Source of the DNA: Daphnia pulex
Lineage: Eukaryota > Arthropoda > Branchiopoda > Diplostraca > Daphniidae
Assembly (NCBI RefSeq): GCF_021134715.1
Contig: NC_060025.1
Coordinates: 1,798,001-1,862,000, forward strand
Direction of reading: 5' to 3'
Length of the DNA stretch: 64,000 nt
How positions within the stretch are numbered: position 1 is the stretch's first letter; every line of letters starts with the position of its first letter. The translations under genes were made by a program, and so were the position numbers. A model generated the notes under the pieces. That model saw nothing but the letters and a program-made list of their open reading frames with translations, was not told the DNA's origin and did not search any database. Below, piece after piece: positions 35,290-47,535 of this stretch.

Positions 35290-37090
35290 TTTTTAATTCA
35301 ATTAGTATCTAACATGTTTGTTTAAATCATTTTGAAAATAACCCGAAATGTTCAGATATAATCCCCGCAGTGGCGCCATTTTGGAATGTGTAAGGACTTG
35401 TAGGCCTCTTAGAGTCAAAAGGATCGGTAGAGATAACGTCAGTTTGCAAGTTAACAAACAAGCGAGGAATCAATCGAAAGATATGGAGGAAACGTGTTTT
35501 TAAGGGCGATCCGGTGGATGAATAAATAAAGCCAGGGGGGGATGCAATGGGAGGGGGGAGAAGGATCAGCAGTAGCCCTTTTTGCTTCCCCGCTTAAGAG
35601 TCTGTTTTGCTCCGTCGAAATACACATACAGAGCGATATGAGAGAACATGCCCTCCTATACGAACGACGCCGACGCCTGAGGAAGAGGAGGGGAAAGGCC
35701 AATATCACTGCGCCGCTTGCTGCGTCGTTGGCTGGTGTTTAAAAGACTCTGGAGCGTGCGCCAGTCACGTGACCCTATATACTGGGGCAAGGGCTTATAA
35801 TAAATACTAGGCTATATATTCCTCTTTTTTTTTGTTTTGTTTGTTCCTACGGGTCCCTGCCAACTCTGTTGACTGGAAACAGGGCCGCCTGTTTTTCGGC
35901 CCGTGCCCATCTATATACCACCGTAGGCCATTAGCAACTTGGCATGTCATTCAGTGGGTTACAGTTGCCGTTTATTTTATTTTTTATTTTTAAGACTGGC
36001 GCATACACAAGCCATACGACCCCCTTTTGTCTCACCATTACGTAACTGAGAACCTTGTATAAATTTCAATATTCAAATTCTTTTAAACATGACTTTCTAT
36101 TGACTTTCTCCTATACTTGTTTTGATGGGCACTCACCCTCCGTAATAATAATTTTATGCGTCGACATCGTGGGATATTTGCGCATTTGTTTGAACTGAAT
36201 TCGTTAATGAAGGCGAGTAGCTTGCCGGGGGGGTAAGGGAGTGAGGATAGAGGATATTGATGAGGTGTTTTGACTTTATATGGCGATAAATTGGGCCATT
36301 GGTTGCTCCGACAATTCAACAGTTTTCCGGATCACCCCCCGCCCGCTGTGTGTGAAAAGAGTTTTTCCGGCCCTGTTGTGACTATTGAGGCGAAGGGAAG
36401 GAGTTCATCGGGTCGCGTGGCCGGTCGGCCGGCCCAAACAAGAGAATCCGGGGGCTGATCAAAATCTCACCCCCTCCCCCTCTCTATTGATCCTTCTAGA
36501 CTTTGATCCCTATTATGCCACATATACTGCTGTACATCGATGCGAGAAAAAAGAGCGAGCGATCGTTTGGCGGAGGTCAACCATTGTTTGCCGCCAACCT
36601 TTAAACTCTGTCGTACACACAAGCATCCCCCTCCTCTCATATTCTATATGTGTGTGTGTACAGTACATACACATAATATAAACACTTTGAGTCGCTTGTT
36701 GAAAGAGAGTCAATGAAAAAGGATCTACTATACCCGAAATGGGACAAGTCGACAGCAAGCCAAGAAAAACAAAAGTGGGAAATGTCTAAAACGACCCGTA
36801 GGCTACCAATGTCAATACTCGTGGCGTAGGTTGTTTCTCTCTCAAAGTGGACAACGCAGCTAGGATTCGATTTTTTCCCACGAAGAGGATCGACTTCATT
36901 GGTTTCTTGTTGTCCTTGTTATCCGAGTCAAAAGATGCAAGCAGCGATGAGTGAAAGTTGAGTTTTTTTGCGAGGTCTTTTTATTTGTATCGTGACCTAT
37001 CGTCTAGGATTACGGGAAAGTTGCAACTGTCGGCGAGCTGCGACGCAAATCTGTTGAAGGGGAGTAATTGACGTTAGTAAGAATTTCTCA
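35290..37090. other. Intergenic, nothing identified
   Basis: Mixed-composition sequence with a purine-rich patch near 35540-35570 and a TG run near 36650. No exon, RNA gene or repeat family is supported. Confidence 0.5.
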
Positions 37091-37099
37091 ATTTCGCTG

Positions 37100-38470
37100 A
37101 CGGTTATAACATTTTTTTTCAATCAGAATAATGAGCGTTATTGAGCTTTTTAAAAATCACTGATTGACGTATCAATACATGATAATAACCTTGTATAGTT
37201 AAAATGGTGTGAAGTTATGTGCTATGCATTTCGTTAACATTCTTGACGTCGTCGTAACGTTTATTATTCTGATATATAATCAGTTTAATTAGATGTAATC
37301 ATAGGCTGGTTCGGTGAAGGCTCCATAGTTATTTAAAATTGAAATTTTGCTCTCAAAATTTCAATAAAATATCTTCAATCAGACTTAGCCATTGATACTT
37401 GATAAAGCAAATGAAAATATCACCTCTTTATGAACCTCCTCTTATCTTATTAACATTGACTAGAATAAAACATTTCAATTAATTGTCTATCCGTAGCTAA
37501 TTCCATTGGAATTGATACTTTCTCAATTTTTGTTACACTTTGATTAGATCGTCAATGTTCACTGTCGGAAATTCTAATTATTCGTGCGTAGCAATAATAT
37601 TTATTCCATCGAAGTTAGTGACGAATGTCTCCTTCACGGTTTTCGTGAAAATATAACGTCCGAGTTAAGGCCGTGGTCCTTCCCCTCTTACCACACCTCT
37701 CAAATAAATCATCCACTTTTTCCCGTGGCGTAAAAAACACCGTAAAATATGGAAGGAAAACTTTTCAAAAACTTCATTTTACTACGTAGTATTTTTTGCA
37801 ATCAGAATAATGAGCGTTGTTGAGTAAATGATGAACCACTGACTGCCGCATTAATACCAGATAACTACCGTGTATTACCACGATTGTGTGTAGCGTAAAG
37901 ATTTATATTTCGTTTATCATCATTCCGTCGTTGTAAGGTTTATAATCGTTTTAGTTTTAATCGTTGTTAGGTTTGGGTAGCCTGAAGCACATCCATTAAA
38001 GAATTTTCAGTGAAATGCGGAATTCAATTTGCTGCTGGAAGCATCAAATTAATTTTGACGAATTCCGAACTGAAATCTTATTTCTTGGAATGACTTTGCT
38101 GTAGGCAGTTGTTGTTGCAGTTGTTGTTAGTCAATGTGAACATGATTTCTTTTAAATCTCCCCTACTCTCTCTTTAATTGGTTTGAATTCCTCTATTCGA
38201 ACAACCGTGCCTCTGTAACGGACTCGTTTCAACTTGATAATTTCACAATTTACGCAGGGCTTTGATTAGATCATCAATGTTCACCGTCGGAAATTCTAAT
38301 TTTTCGCGCGAAACAATTTTATTGTTCAATCGAAGTGAATGAATTGTGTTGGTACGTCACGGTTTTCTTGAAAATAAAACGTCCGAGTTGAGCCCGTGGT
38401 CCTTCCCCTCATACCACACCTCCGGAAATGAATCGTCCACATTTTTTCGTCAATTTCCGTAAAGTATTAA
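37100..38470. repeat. Tandem pair of ~0.7-kb noncoding units (family S)
   Basis: Two head-to-tail copies, about 37100-37760 and 37790-38470. Shared landmarks include CAATCAGAATAATGAGCG (37123 and 37800), GTCAATGTTCAC followed by GTCGGAAATTCTAATT (near 37550 and 38270), and AACGTCCGAGTT followed by a CCGTGGTCCTTCCCCTC block (near 37657 and 38378). Offsets are about 680-720 bases. No coding frame is conserved. Confidence 0.8.
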
Positions 38471-39164
38471 ATAAATTTTTTGTCAAAAACTACGTTACGT
38501 TGAACGTTATGGAATTTGAAGGATTGCGCTTCTTTGATATTATTGGTCCTTTGATGCAATTGGGAATTTTTGAGGTGGGAGAGCAGGGATGACTGCGTTT
38601 ATCATATGTTCCCGTTTCCGCGTATTGCGTAACAATCCCTTTCGCCTTCCGGACTTCAACTGATTGAAAATAAAAAAGCCGTCGGTACGGTATGTCATTA
38701 AATGTGTCATGCCACAACTTTCAGTGATTAGACGAAAGTTTTTTTTTAACAATGTAAATAATAAAGCAGTGCTTTTCTTCCTTTGTTTTTGAGCATTCAG
38801 CTCAAGTTGCCTTGGGTTGAATAGCCTAATAATAATCCGCTAATTGGGGTTTTATCAAAGTTTAAAATTTGTGTCGATAAACGGGTTGAAAAATGTCAGT
38901 ACGTTCTGCTTATTGTTTTTTAAATAGTTGGCGAATGGTGCCACCCGTTTGTTGCGTAACTGAAAAGAATCGTAACTTATGTTTATCTCCCCGTTGCTGA
39001 CTTTTTATTCCATGTACAGGTATAACACGGATGCCTTGGGGAAACTTTCTAAGTAAAAAGAAACTGAACCCATCAGTATACTAATGAGCGTAGCCTCTAC
39101 CCTTAGCTCTTGACGAACGCCTTATTTTTCGACGAACAAAATTGACGTCATTGCTAGGCCCATG
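38471..39164. other. Noncoding spacer between repeat families
   Basis: No gene seen. Near 39020-39060 there is a short match (ATGCCTTGGGGAAACTTTCT) to the ~3-kb duplicated family to its right. Confidence 0.45.
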
Positions 39165-41350
39165 TTTACATAATGATCGCCCTTTATAATCCCCACAGTT
39201 GTCTATTTTAATATGTTGCATGAAGTGAGCATCGTCAACTATTTTCAATAGTATCCCGTCAAGTAGTTGTGAATGACATCAAGATGTCTCAACAGTCATT
39301 TTTGGTGGATCAAAGTGTTCGAAATTTGTTATCTCATGACAGACGATTTTTGTGTTGATATTCCGGATGTGAGTACCGTATTTTGAAAGTGATTTCCCAA
39401 TTCGTACTGTGAGTCCTATGTGTCCGGTAAGTTGCTTGGGCTTACAGGCTGATGCAATGGAGCAATGTTTTTCTTTTGTGCCTTCACTACTCCCGTACGA
39501 ATATGGTGAAGTTCTAAGGTCTAAAAAAATAATAGCAGATGTTAAATGTAATGTTCGTTAAAGTAGGAAATAGTAAGACAGTTCCTTGTTACTGATCAAT
39601 GGAACGTAGAATGCATTGGTGCGATGATGAGATTTTCTAATGTGTCGTTACGTTTGTATTGGTTTTTAATGCTCGATTAAAATCCATGTTCAAATCATTA
39701 CGTGACAATAATAATATCTAAATCAACGAGGCATTTTCAAAGTTTTTACCATAATAATACATGAGACGAATGCCTTGGGGGACACTTTATGAGAAAAACA
39801 TCACCTTAAGAGCACAATTGCATTGTGATAACATTTCTTGTTTCTTTTAACGAACGTTATCAAACTTTTTAAATGGCTCATGACAAATAAATACGTTTTA
39901 ACCTATGCATGTAACCTATGCGTAACATCTTGACGCATATGCATCGCAACTTCCCAATTTGTTGCGCAAAGTTAAAAAAGAACTTATTCAAATTCTTGAT
40001 GAGTGTCTTCTAAATAATTTTTGACAATTTGCTCTAGTGAGCATCGTCAACTGATTTAAAATTCCCCCGTCGAGAAATGGTGACTGTCATTATAAGGGTG
40101 CATCAGGATTATGTGTTGTGAAGTATTGTATGTTATATGTTGGCTTATGTCAGACTGAACTTTTTTTATATTCCGGGTGATGCTACTATACCGGCTTTAA
40201 GGACGTTTATTCGAACTCGTAAGAAAGATAATAAATAAAATGTCGTGTACTCTTCGGTTAGAAGATGAAAATCAATTTGTCAATAGACATCAAATTATTT
40301 ATTCTCGATGCGAGTACGACTATTGTTGATAGCATGTCAACCATCCACTTATGAATATAACGAAGGATAAACGGGTAATAGCAAAATTATTCCTCATAAA
40401 AGATTATGAGACGTAAGAATCATACATCCGTTAATGCTTCCTTCAAATGCATCGTCAAGTATGTTTATTGGTTTCCCATGCTCATTTAATCAGTATACAA
40501 CACAGGGACTATCTCCAAAATCAGCTAGGAAGTTTTTAAAGTTTTAACTGCTGATGCTGAAAAAAGGAGAAATGGTAAATATACCTCTTGGGTGTTTGTC
40601 TCTTAACTTTTTTTTAATTATTATTTCACCGATCTGAAAATGCATTTGGTTCTTCACTTTAATTAATATAGCAGCGCGATTCTCTTTAAATATTTAAACA
40701 ATGAACACTATTCGCTTTCGCAATTGACAGTGGATATAATTTTCGTTTTTATTATCGCACAAGATAACAAGTGATTTCAGCCGATTAATTGACATCCGTT
40801 TTATTATTAAACAATATGATAGAGACAATTTTATATTCTGGACCATAATCCATTTCGATTTGTGAGTCCGAGATCGAAACATCTTTCAGGATGGGTCTGA
40901 ACAATTCCCGTGGGCACTGACGTTTTCAAAGTTCATTAGCTCAAGGTCATTCAAATCCGTTGGACAAATCTGTTATTGATCTCGTGTCGACAAGAACTAA
41001 GTTTAAATTGTCTTTAACAACCGTATTTGTTGTCAATTATCCGTCGACTAATATGTCTCTTCGCAAAAGTGAATACCAACATTCAATCTCACTTCAAAGT
41101 AATAAACTTTTTTAGTATATGAAACATCTCAAACAGACAAGTGATGTTCATTATGTGGTATCCGAAAAACCGCCGCTATTTTGATTTTATTCAAGCCATA
41201 TCGATAAACATGGGTCCAAAACCGGAAGGAATCGAATGTTCCCACCGTATAGCCGAAAACGTAGAGGCGACGGGAAGAGGTCATTCACGTCCGGCTGTTC
41301 CGATCCGAACTATTGATCCCCTTTATTCATTTATTCCTAATTAGCACGAT
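39165..41350. repeat. ~3-kb duplication, left copy (family R)
   Basis: Matches the stretch starting at about 42180 in order and orientation. Examples: ATCCCGTCAAGTAGTTGTGA (near 39253 and 42266), TGTGTTGATATTCCGGATG (near 39351 and 42364), TATTGGTTTTTAATGCTCG (near 39657 and 42707), ATGCCTTGGG plus ACACTTT, and the AGTATACAACACAGG block (near 40491 and 43659). The offset is about 3.0 kb, drifting through indels. No ORF is kept between copies. Confidence 0.8.
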
Positions 41351-42084
41351 TCTCTTCAAACTTTTGTTGTTTAAGACTTAACGAAGTATTAAACACAATC
41401 GGTTGTAAGATCTGATAAAATAATCGAAAACTTATTGTCCTCTCTTTCATTATGCCGGCAGAAACTTATTCTGTTAATCAATGAACATCATTTGCTATTG
41501 CAATTGGCATTGGATACAATTTTCATTTAGTTAATCGGACTAACTGATAATTTGTTTCGACCAATTGGAAGACTTCCGACTTCGTTGACGAACATTTAGA
41601 TGGATATACTTTTATATTCTGGACCGCAATCCAGTAAATCAAAAATCTTTCCTCAAGATCGCATTATCTTCCATCAAATTGTTGTTTGATGAAATACAAT
41701 TAAATTGATATTGTATGATTGTATACGAACTTGAACGCATGTTGAATGTAAATCAATTGTCTTAAACTCATCTTATGTCGAATTGTCATTGATCAGCATG
41801 CACCTTAGAATCAGTCAACGTCGACAATAAAATTTGACACCAAAAGTAGTTTAATGAAGTATTATGTAACAACGACAACAGATCAGCGATGTTCATTGTC
41901 CGGTATCCGAAAAAATCGCCAGGTTTTGATTTCATTCCATCAAATGTTTCTCACCGTAGCCGAAAACGCCATTGCGACGGGAAGAGGTCATTCACGTCCG
42001 CCTGTCTAGCATCCGAACAATAGCTTGATGCCTTAATCCCCCTTTTTTCCGTATTCCTTAGCGGGAGCCGGGAGGTAAACAAAT

Positions 42085-42178
42085 ATTATATTCACTCGGG
42101 CGCTCATCGTCATTTGAAATAGCAAACCCTAGAAGCTGTTCATTGCTCTAGACATCCGCCGGCCGTGGATTGTGGTGC
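42085..42178. repeat. Shared ~90-bp border element, copy 1
   Basis: TCACTCGGGCGCTCA, CCCTAGAAGCTG and CTAGACATCCGCCGGCCGTG occur here and again at about 47448-47535. It sits where the first run of P-Q modules gives way to the right R copy. Confidence 0.8.
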
Positions 42179-42179
42179 C

Positions 42180-44150
42180 CATTTTCAAATAATAATCGCC
42201 GTTTATAATCCCACATTTGTTTAGTATCTTGCATGAAGTGAACAAGGTAAAATGATATAAATAGAATCCCGTCAAGTAGTTGTGAACGTCATCTATAGGG
42301 CTATTAAAAGTTTTTTTGTTGATCAAAGTTTTACAAATTTGTCAGCTCACAACAGACAAATTTTGTGTTGATATTCCGGATGCCAATACCGGTTGTACTA
42401 AGTGAACACCTTACTCGTAATCGAGATCCATCTGATAGACAATGGGATTCGGTTTTCTCAGGTTGAGCCTCAAGAGGCACAATTGAGATTGATGGTCCAT
42501 GTGGAGTCATTTTGTTTATCAGATGGCACAGACCAGCACGAGTTTGGTGATTTGTTGTAGATTTAAAAAAAATAATAATTTATTTAAATATAATGTGCGT
42601 TGAGATGGTAAGAGCAAAATTATTCCATTTTACTGTTTAGTGGGACGTAGTATGCATTCGTACGATGATGCGATTTTCAAATGTGTCGTTACGTTATGTA
42701 TTGGTTTTTAATGCTCGTTTAAAATCTATATTAAATTAGTTACGTGACAGTAGTAATATCTAAATTAACGAAGAATGTTTAAGTTTTCACCGTTATGATA
42801 CATAGGCGGATGCCTTGGGTACACTTTCTGAGAAAAGCATCCCCGTAGAGCTGAATTTCATTACTTGTAATAACATTTCTTGTTTCTTTTAACGAATTTT
42901 TTCAAACGTTTTAAATAGCGCATGAAAAAGATACGTTTCACCTGTGCGTGTTAACATTTTGCGTGTTAACTAAAATGAGTTAATATTGGGTAAACGAAAC
43001 GACAATCTCTGATAAAAATCTTTCAGAAAAGATTTTCTTCTAATAAACTGAACCCGGCAGTTCTAATAACGGACATGGTCTCCGGGATGGCCTCCAAATA
43101 TTTTCACGAAGAAAATTGACGTCACTGCTAGGCTCAGTTTCACAAATGATTGATGCCGTTGGCAATCAGAATAATTATTGATAACTTGCATTAGTGAGCA
43201 TCGTCAGTTGATTAATTAAGTCCCCCGTGGAGTGGGTGTGACTGTGAAAAAAGACATCACAGTCTTTTTTTATGTGGATTATCTTGTTTCCTACTTGCTT
43301 ACTCATGGCAGAATGAATATGTGTTTATTTTCCGGCTGAATCAACCAGTTGTTTGCGGATATCAGACGAACTCATTATCCATTTTAGGATTTGGCGGAGA
43401 ATCTAGTCCCCACTAATGACTGTGAGCCCTTAACTTAGATTGAGTGGCAGACATCACCAATGGTGAAAATGAGTTTGACTGACCAGTGGCATAGTTGCAT
43501 TAACAACCACGTACTTATGAATAAAGAGAACGATAAATGGGGGACCACCAAAATTATTCCTCATTAACTATTAGAAGGAGTAATTTAAATACACCCGATA
43601 ATGCATCCTCCAAATGTATCGTGTAGTATTTTTAATGGTTTTTCAGGCTCATTTATTCAGTATACGACACAGGAAAGATTTCCACAATCAATTAGGGATT
43701 TTTAAGTTTTAACTCCTGATGCTGAAAAAAAGGAGAAAGTGTACAGATATATGTCTCCTTGGGCGATTTATCTCTTACGGTATTTTTTCACCGATCAGGA
43801 AATGCATTCGGTTTTTCACTTTAATTAATATAGCAGCGCGATTCTCTTTCAAACCTTTTGTTGTTTAAGACTTACCGAGGTATTAAAAACAATAACGGTG
43901 AGCAGCTGATAAAAGATTCGTAAATAGTTTCACTCTTTCTTGATGCCAAATGAAAAATGTCTTTTGTTAATCAATGAACATTATTTGCATAGCAAAATGC
44001 TTTGAAAATAGTTTTCATTTTATTTATCGGACAAGATATTAATTGATTTCAATCGATAGACAGGCGTTCGATGCTATTTGTCAGATAAATAAGCCGAGAT
44101 ATTTTATATTCCGAACCGTGATTCGTTTTTTTTTTCAGATATCAAGCCGA
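42180..44150. repeat. ~3-kb duplication, right copy (family R)
   Basis: Counterpart of 39165-41350, diverged but with conserved order of landmarks. Both copies lead into the same AGCAGCGCGATTCTCTTT block (near 40672 and 43832), which starts module Q of the array to the right. Confidence 0.8.
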
Positions 44151-47100
44151 GTCCGATCTGTTATATCTTGAGATCTGCTGAATTACGTATTACGTACGCA
44201 TTAGGTAAATTTCAAGAACAACGGTCTTTCTACGCTAAGTCTCTTCATTCATCATCTGCTGTTGACAGGATGATAGACTAATTCGATTTATAGTGACAAC
44301 TCTGTGTTTAAGTCAATCAGTTGTCCAGATATCTTAGATTAACATGTATGTTTCAAACACACAATATCGACCTTTAAATATTATATTGGTGTAGTAAAAC
44401 ATTTTTTCATATTTACATCGCACATTGATAAACGATGTTCATTGTTCGGAATCCAAAAACTGCCGTGATTTGCTCTCATTCAAACCATATCGATACACAT
44501 GGGTCCAAATCCGGAAGGAATCGAATGTTTCTTACCGGATAGCCGAAAACGCCAATGCGACAGAAACGACCAACTTGATCGGCATAGAAGAATCATCAAA
44601 CCTAGTCCATAAAATATCGCCGTGAAATGATTTCACATATCGGTTCCCAACCGAGGAATCAAATGTTTCTCACCGTAGCCGATTAATGAACACCATTCGC
44701 TATTCAAATTTGCATTTGATACTTGTTTTCATTTTTGTAATTGGACAAGTAAATCACTAATTTCAACCGAGTGACAGACGACCAATTTATTGTCTTACAG
44801 TTTATAAGAGATAATTTTATATTCCGGACCGCAATCCAGTTGAATAGGAATAGTTTGACTCAATCCGAAGTTGTTAACACTGAATAATACACCGCACATG
44901 ACATCATGGTCAGTTTCCTACTTGTGCACACTCCTTTAAACCTACGTGCATGGTAGTGGAGTGTGATACCCGGATTGAGAGAGGGACTAAGATTGTTAAA
45001 TAAAATGGGGAGTATGACGTAAACTATTGTCTAAATGTGTTCGATTAACATATGAGTTTAGAAAGGTCAAAACCGACTTATATATGTTACTATATATGGT
45101 ATAATTTTCTTACGTAATATGCATCGCCAATAGTTGAGCAATGTTCATTGTTCGGAATCCAAAAACCGCCGTTATTTGCTCTGATCAATCGATTGTTTCT
45201 CACCAAACCTACCGAGTTATTGAAAATAACCATAGCAATTAACGTTCATTGTTTAAATGTATAAAGAAGAAATTTAGCTGAATCAACCGTGAGCTATTCA
45301 AAGAGAAAAATCAAACTATTTTAAATTTAAGCGGTCAAAACCGCCCAAAACCGGAAGGAATCGAATGTTTCTCACCGCATAGCCGAAAACGCCAAGGCGA
45401 CGGGAAGGGGTCATTCACGCCCGCCTGTTAGTACCCAAACAATATTGCTTGAACCTCTTTTGCAGCGCACTCTTTAAACATTTAAACAATGAACGTTATT
45501 TGCCATTACAATTGGCAATAGATATAATTTTCATTTTGTTAATCGGACAAGATTATCAGTGTTTTCAACCAATTAATTGACATCGTTTCTAATAACCAAT
45601 ATTTTGGTGTACAAAATTTTATATTCTGGACCGTAATCCATTACATTTCGTAATACCGAGATAAACATATTAGGTGTGTGAACCTTTGTTTAAATTGCAT
45701 TTTTAAGATGTCTTACCACATTTTATAATCTTCCTAATGCAAAGAATAAAGATATGCTCGGATCTTAAATAACGAATGAAGATGAGAATATATATTATTA
45801 GGGAAGTTGGTGTCTTATAATCGTTAGCTGACATGTCTCTTTGAAAATGTGAGTTCCTACGTTCAGTCGCACTTCAATGAAGTTAATTTTTCTGAAATCT
45901 TTTACATCGCCGTTAGATGGGCAATATTCATTTGTCAATATTCCAAAAACCGCCGTTATTTGCTCTCATTTCAACCATGACGTTACACATTGGTACAAAA
46001 CCGAAGAATCAAAGCTTCTCAATTCTCACCTGAAACAACGAGTTAATAAAAATTACAATGGGTGAGAAGATCTTATTTTAATAAATCGAAAAATTTGTGT
46101 CCTTCAGTCATTGTGCCGACTTGGCGTATTTGGTTAATCAATGAACAATATCCGCCATTGCAATTGGCATTGAAGACAATATTCATTTTGTTTATCGGTC
46201 GAGACAACCATTGATTTCAACCTATAGACAGAGATCTGATTAGGTCATTCTACATTTTGATGCAGACAATTTATATTGCGGACCGAAATCCGTTCTAATT
46301 AGAAATTTCCTGAAATCACTGCACCGAATGTAAATAAAAATCATCTGTAACCAGAAGTTGTTAAATTTGCAGGTAATCCATTGTCATTGCGACCATCTGA
46401 ATCTGACAATGGAGTGTAGCAGTAGATTTCGGAACCTGAATCACAGAATGATAAAATGTCTTTAATAAGAGAAAGCTGTTATAGAAATTTCAATGCGTAA
46501 TATGTCTCTTTGAAAAAGTTAATTTAAACTATCAAACATTATTTCAATGTAGTTAAAATTACTGACATATTTTACAACGCGTAAAGATTAGCAATGTTCA
46601 TCGTTCGGTATCCAAAAATTCGCCGTGATTTCATTTCATTAAAGCCATATCGGTAAATAAGTATGGGTCCACACCGGAAGGAATCGAATGTTCCGTATAG
46701 CCGAAATAAAACGCAAATGTGACGGGAGGAGGTCAGTCACGTCCGCCCGTTGGCATCCCAACACTATGGGCTTGAATCTCTTTTGCAGCGGCTTCTAAAC
46801 AATGAACTTTAATTGCTATTATAATTGGCAACGGAATCAGCATTTGTTTTGTTAATCGGACAAGGTAATTTTTGATTTCAACCGCTTTTCTAGTCTCTAG
46901 TTCAATAAGAACAGTATTGATGGAAAGTACTTTATATTCAGGACCGTAATCCATATGTTTTACAAGATCGTTCGATAAAAGATTAACGACAATTTAGTCT
47001 CAGTGTGACCCTGATAGTAAATTTGCCGGCCCTCAACTTAAGATCCTCGATTATCGAAACAATTTTCGGTTGTTAATAAAAAAATATAATTGATTTAATT

Positions 47101-47447
47101 TATATCAAACTGTTATAGGAATATCGTGTATAACAGGTCACTTGGAACAAGCGAATTACGACATTCACTCTTACTTACATATAATTTAAAATCCTGGAAC
47201 ATTTTACATCGTACACAGATCAGCGATGTTCATTGTTCGGTATCCGAAAGATCCGCTTATCACTGATTTCATTGAAACCATATCGATAAACATGGGCCCA
47301 AATCCGAAAGGAATCGAATGTTTCTCACCGTATACGAAAACGCCAATGTGACGGGGAGAGGTCATTCGCATTCGCCTGTTAACACTTGAACAGAATTGAT
47401 CCCCTTTTTTCCCTTATTCCAGTAAAAGAAAAATCATTCACTTGGGC

Positions 47448-47535
47448 GCTCACACGTCCATTCGAAATAGGCGACCCCTAGAAGCTGCTCATTGCCCTAG
47501 ACATCCGCCGGCCGTGGATTGTAGTGTGCGGATGG
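47448..47535. repeat. Shared ~90-bp border element, copy 2
   Basis: Near-identical to 42085-42178, including CTAGACATCCGCCGGCCGTG. It marks the right end of the repeat-built region. Confidence 0.8.

Larger units (their letters stand above)
40670..47400. repeat. Array of ~0.65-0.8-kb P-Q modules
   Basis: Module P (about 130-170 bases) carries GGGTCCAAA.CCGGAAGGAATCGAATG, TCTCACCGTATAGCCGAAAACGCC and GACGGGAAGAGGTCATTCACGTCCG. It is seen at about 41141, 41886, 44431, 45137 (partial), 45343, 45913, 46591 and 47222. Module Q, usually 30-100 bases further on, carries AATGAAC..TATTTGC, ATTGCAATTGGCATTGGATA, TTAATCGGACAAG and TTTATATTCTGGACCGTAAT. It is seen at about 40672, 41470, 43835, 44683, 45465, 46135 and 46795. 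Spacing between successive Q blocks in the right half is 650-800 bases. No ORF is conserved across copies, so this is not a coding array. Function unknown. Confidence 0.85.

Noticed and set aside
40670..47400. Reading the regular array as a CRISPR-type repeat or a protein-coding tandem repeat
   Set aside because: Units are hundreds of bases long and diverged, spacers are not uniform, no open frame is shared and the host is a eukaryote.
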